Below, in pieces: positions 62,306 through 64,000 of a DNA stretch of 64,000 nucleotides. The translations under genes were made by a program, and so were the position numbers. A model generated the notes under the pieces. That model saw only the letters and a program-made list of their open reading frames with translations. It made no database searches and was not told where the DNA came from. Within the stretch, counting starts at the first letter, position 1. Each line of letters opens with the position of its first letter. Source of the stretch: Bryobacteraceae bacterium (lineage in GTDB: Bacteria; Acidobacteriota; Terriglobia; Bryobacterales; Bryobacteraceae); NCBI GenBank assembly GCA_026002855.1, contig BPGD01000001.1, positions 3,480,001-3,544,000 on the forward strand, written 5' to 3'.

Positions 62306-64000
62306 CGCCGGCGAAATCGTCCTCACCTGAAGCGGACTGCTGCCGGCCGGGGGCGGCCGGCCGGCCTGCGTTCAGGTGTTCAAAGTGCATGGCGGCGTTC
62401 AGCAGCAGCATGAAGCTGCCCTGCGTCTGCTGGCGCCACATGGGGTTCATGGCGAAAAGCAGATAGTGGCCCCTGCCGCGTGGCACGTCGATGAGCGCGG
62501 GCCGGCCGGCGAGCTCGCGACCGCCGGCCAGCATGCCGGACACGAGCAGTTCTTTCTCGCCGGCGAAGCGCATCAGCACGCGCGGGCGCTCCTGCGGCGG
62601 CGGCAGATAGGCTCGCATGGCCTCCATCATCTCTTCGCTCATCTCGCCGGGACGCACGGGCGGCGCAGGGGGTGCGGGCGGTCGGCCCTGCACCACGTCC
62701 GGATCATCCAGCCCGCCGCGGCCGGAAGGACGTGAAGCCGGCTGCTGTCCGCCGGCCTGGCCTCCGGGGCCTCGGCCCAGCCCTCCAGCAAGACTGACGT
62801 TGAACACCGGCGCGGTGTTGAAATAAACCGGCAACCGGCCCTCGTAGCCGTACATCACCGGGCTGCCCGGGTCGGCCACTTCGGCATTCAGAACCGAGCC
62901 GCGGGCGCGCAGTTCGCGCGCCGGTTCGATGGTGACGCCGTCCACCAGGCCGAAGTCGATGGGCAGGGACGAGTTGCCGGCGATGGTCACAAACAGCCCG
63001 CCCTCCTCGACAAAGCGGCGGATGTTGGCGAGGCCCTCCAGCTCGATGCCGCCGCGGATGTCGTCGGTCTGGTCGGGCGACGTCCCGAGATTGGGCGTCA
63101 GTTCGGACGCCTTCCACGGGATGGGCTCGCCGCGTTTTGGAATGCCCTGAAGAAGGCGGCGCGAATCGGCGTTCACGTGTCCGAGGACGATGACGTCGTA
63201 TTTTTGGCGCAGGTTCGGGGTGTCGCGCAGCGTGTGGACCGAGATGTAGTCGTAGGGGACGCCCGTCGACTCGAGCCCGAGCCGGAACCAGCCCTCGTTC
63301 TGCGTGTTGGTCCAGGTGTGGACCAGCGCGATGCGAGGCGCGGCCACCGGGTGCGAGTCCGTCCCGGGCATCTCCGCCACAGCCTGTAGGGTGAGCCCGA
63401 CCTCGCGCGCGGCCTGTTCGACCAGCTCGCGCAGGTTGGCGGGATTGCCCTCGGCCGGAAGGATGAAACTGCCGGCGGGGAACTTCTTTCCGGCCGCTTC
63501 GAACGGCTTTTCCGCGGCCAGGAAGCGCACGTTGCGCAGGCGGAAGCGGAAGGTGGCGAGCGCGCGGTCCGCGTTGTGAGCAAGCAGGAAGACGCCGCCC
63601 TGGCCTTCGATGCCGCCCTCGGGCTTCGGCGGGGCCGGCAAAAGAGTGGCGGCGGCCTTGAGAATCGAGACGTCGGTGACGCGCGTTACCGGCACGTTGC
63701 GCAGCGCGCCGAGCGTCCAGCCGGTGTCGTCATAGGGCTGGGTGTCGTTCGGGCTGTAGTACTGGCGGTCCAGGAACATGTCCGCCAGCCGCGAGTAGGG
63801 CTGGTCCATGCGGACGAGGTATGAGCCGCGGGGAAACTTCGCGTTGCCGGCCCCCGCGTCCTCGTCCAGGCGATGAACCTCGACGCCGTGCGTCATGAGC
63901 TGTGCGACGAGGCTGGCGGCCTCGTTGGGACGGGGCGATGGGTGAATCACATATGCCGCAGGACCCTCGGTTACGGCCTTGGCGACGCTGCGTTTGCTCT
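62292..64000 (-). CDS. M14-peptidase-like protein, C-terminal part (runs off the window)
   Basis: At least 568 residues; the frame stays open to the window end, so the start is outside. The visible part has a strand-rich region (YVIHPSPRPNEAASLVAQLM, GSYLVRMDQPYSRLADMFL), a region near the middle typical of the class I glutamine-amidotransferase-like domain of acidobacterial M14 proteins (YDVIVLGHVN, FVEEGGLFVTIAG) and a C-terminal region (RVLMRFAGEKELLVSGML). The zinc-peptidase core itself would lie upstream and is not seen, so the assignment is by family resemblance only. A glycine/proline-rich linker near 390-440 and a C-terminal acidic tail are present. Confidence 0.6.
   Translation of the reverse strand, partial: SKRSVAKAVTEGPAAYVIHPSPRPNEAASLVAQLMTHGVEVHRLDEDAGAGNAKFPRGSYLVRMDQPYSRLADMFLDRQYYSPNDTQPYDDTGWTLGALRNVPVTRVTDVSILKAAATLLPAPPKPEGGIEGQGGVFLLAHNADRALATFRFRLRNVRFLAAEKPFEAAGKKFPAGSFILPAEGNPANLRELVEQAAREVGLTLQAVAEMPGTDSHPVAAPRIALVHTWTNTQNEGWFRLGLESTGVPYDYISVHTLRDTPNLRQKYDVIVLGHVNADSRRLLQGIPKRGEPIPWKASELTPNLGTSPDQTDDIRGGIELEGLANIRRFVEEGGLFVTIAGNSSLPIDFGLVDGVTIEPARELRARGSVLNAEVADPGSPVMYGYEGRLPVYFNTAPVFNVSLAGGLGRGPGGQAGGQQPASRPSGRGGLDDPDVVQGRPPAPPAPPVRPGEMSEEMMEAMRAYLPPPQERPRVLMRFAGEKELLVSGMLAGGRELAGRPALIDVPRGRGHYLLFAMNPMWRQQTQGSFMLLLNAAMHFEHLNAGRPAAPGRQQSASGEDDFAGDDVQ

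Overview
The window is GC-rich double-stranded bacterial DNA. The gene families suggest an Acidobacteriota genome, probably of the Bryobacteraceae/Solibacter type. This is an inference from the repertoire (FecR/DUF3352-like anti-sigma protein, NTT-like nucleotide transporters, N-terminally membrane-anchored Ser/Thr kinase, secreted RraA-like protein, LarA homologue); no rRNA gene or species marker is present. Named genes are core chromosomal ones: argS, acnA, thrC, tRNA-Leu(CAG) and RNase P RNA.

Region 1 (about 0.1-11.3 kb) is a surface, motility and second-messenger signalling block. It holds an unrecognised protein, an ECF-type sigma factor, a zinc-finger/PilZ fusion in the position of an anti-sigma factor, an orphan FliW-like protein, a chemoreceptor with a CxxCH haem-type sensor that has been decapitated by an IS3-family element, a stub of a PAS-domain sensor on the other side of that element, a receiver-GGDEF diguanylate cyclase, an alginate-export-like outer-membrane barrel, a CheW-like adaptor and a second chemoreceptor.

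Region 2 (about 11.5-25.1 kb) is an insertion-sequence graveyard. An IS5-type transposase is split into two halves by a nested stack (IS481-family, IS3-family, ISNCY-like). Then follow a decayed IS630-type gene, an AT-richer giant protein with two glycosyltransferase domains, a second and different IS630-family element, a degenerate IS3-family element, an IS1380-type tail and a further IS3 fragment. At its right edge lie truncated host genes (an SDR C-terminus and a carboxypeptidase-regulatory-like C-terminus).

Region 3 (about 25.4-64 kb) is ordinary chromosome with compact operons. In order: tRNA-Leu; ferredoxin and argS (divergent); a membrane protein; LarA; a DHH phosphoesterase; a leftward operon of ECF sigma, FecR-type anti-sigma, ABC ATPase, permease, ATPase and permease; a URO-D-like enzyme; a secreted RraA-like protein; aconitase; an SDR; a CorA-like protein; and an overlapping trio of Omp85 barrel, secreted kinase-like protein and NTT-like nucleotide transporter. 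This trio converges on a second NTT-like protein with a C-terminal helical extension, which follows a membrane Ser/Thr kinase. The region ends with rnpB, a rhomboid protease next to an SDH-type Clp-fold protease, thrC with an L-rhamnose mutarotase, a zinc dehydrogenase, a lytic transglycosylase, and the C-terminal part of an M14-like protein running off the edge.

The two most interesting hypotheses are a c-di-GMP-responsive sigma/anti-sigma switch (ECF plus zinc-finger-PilZ) next to chemotaxis and exopolysaccharide genes, and an envelope module that combines an Omp85 barrel, a secreted kinase-like protein and a nucleotide transporter. All assignments come from reading the sequence by eye; no database search was run.
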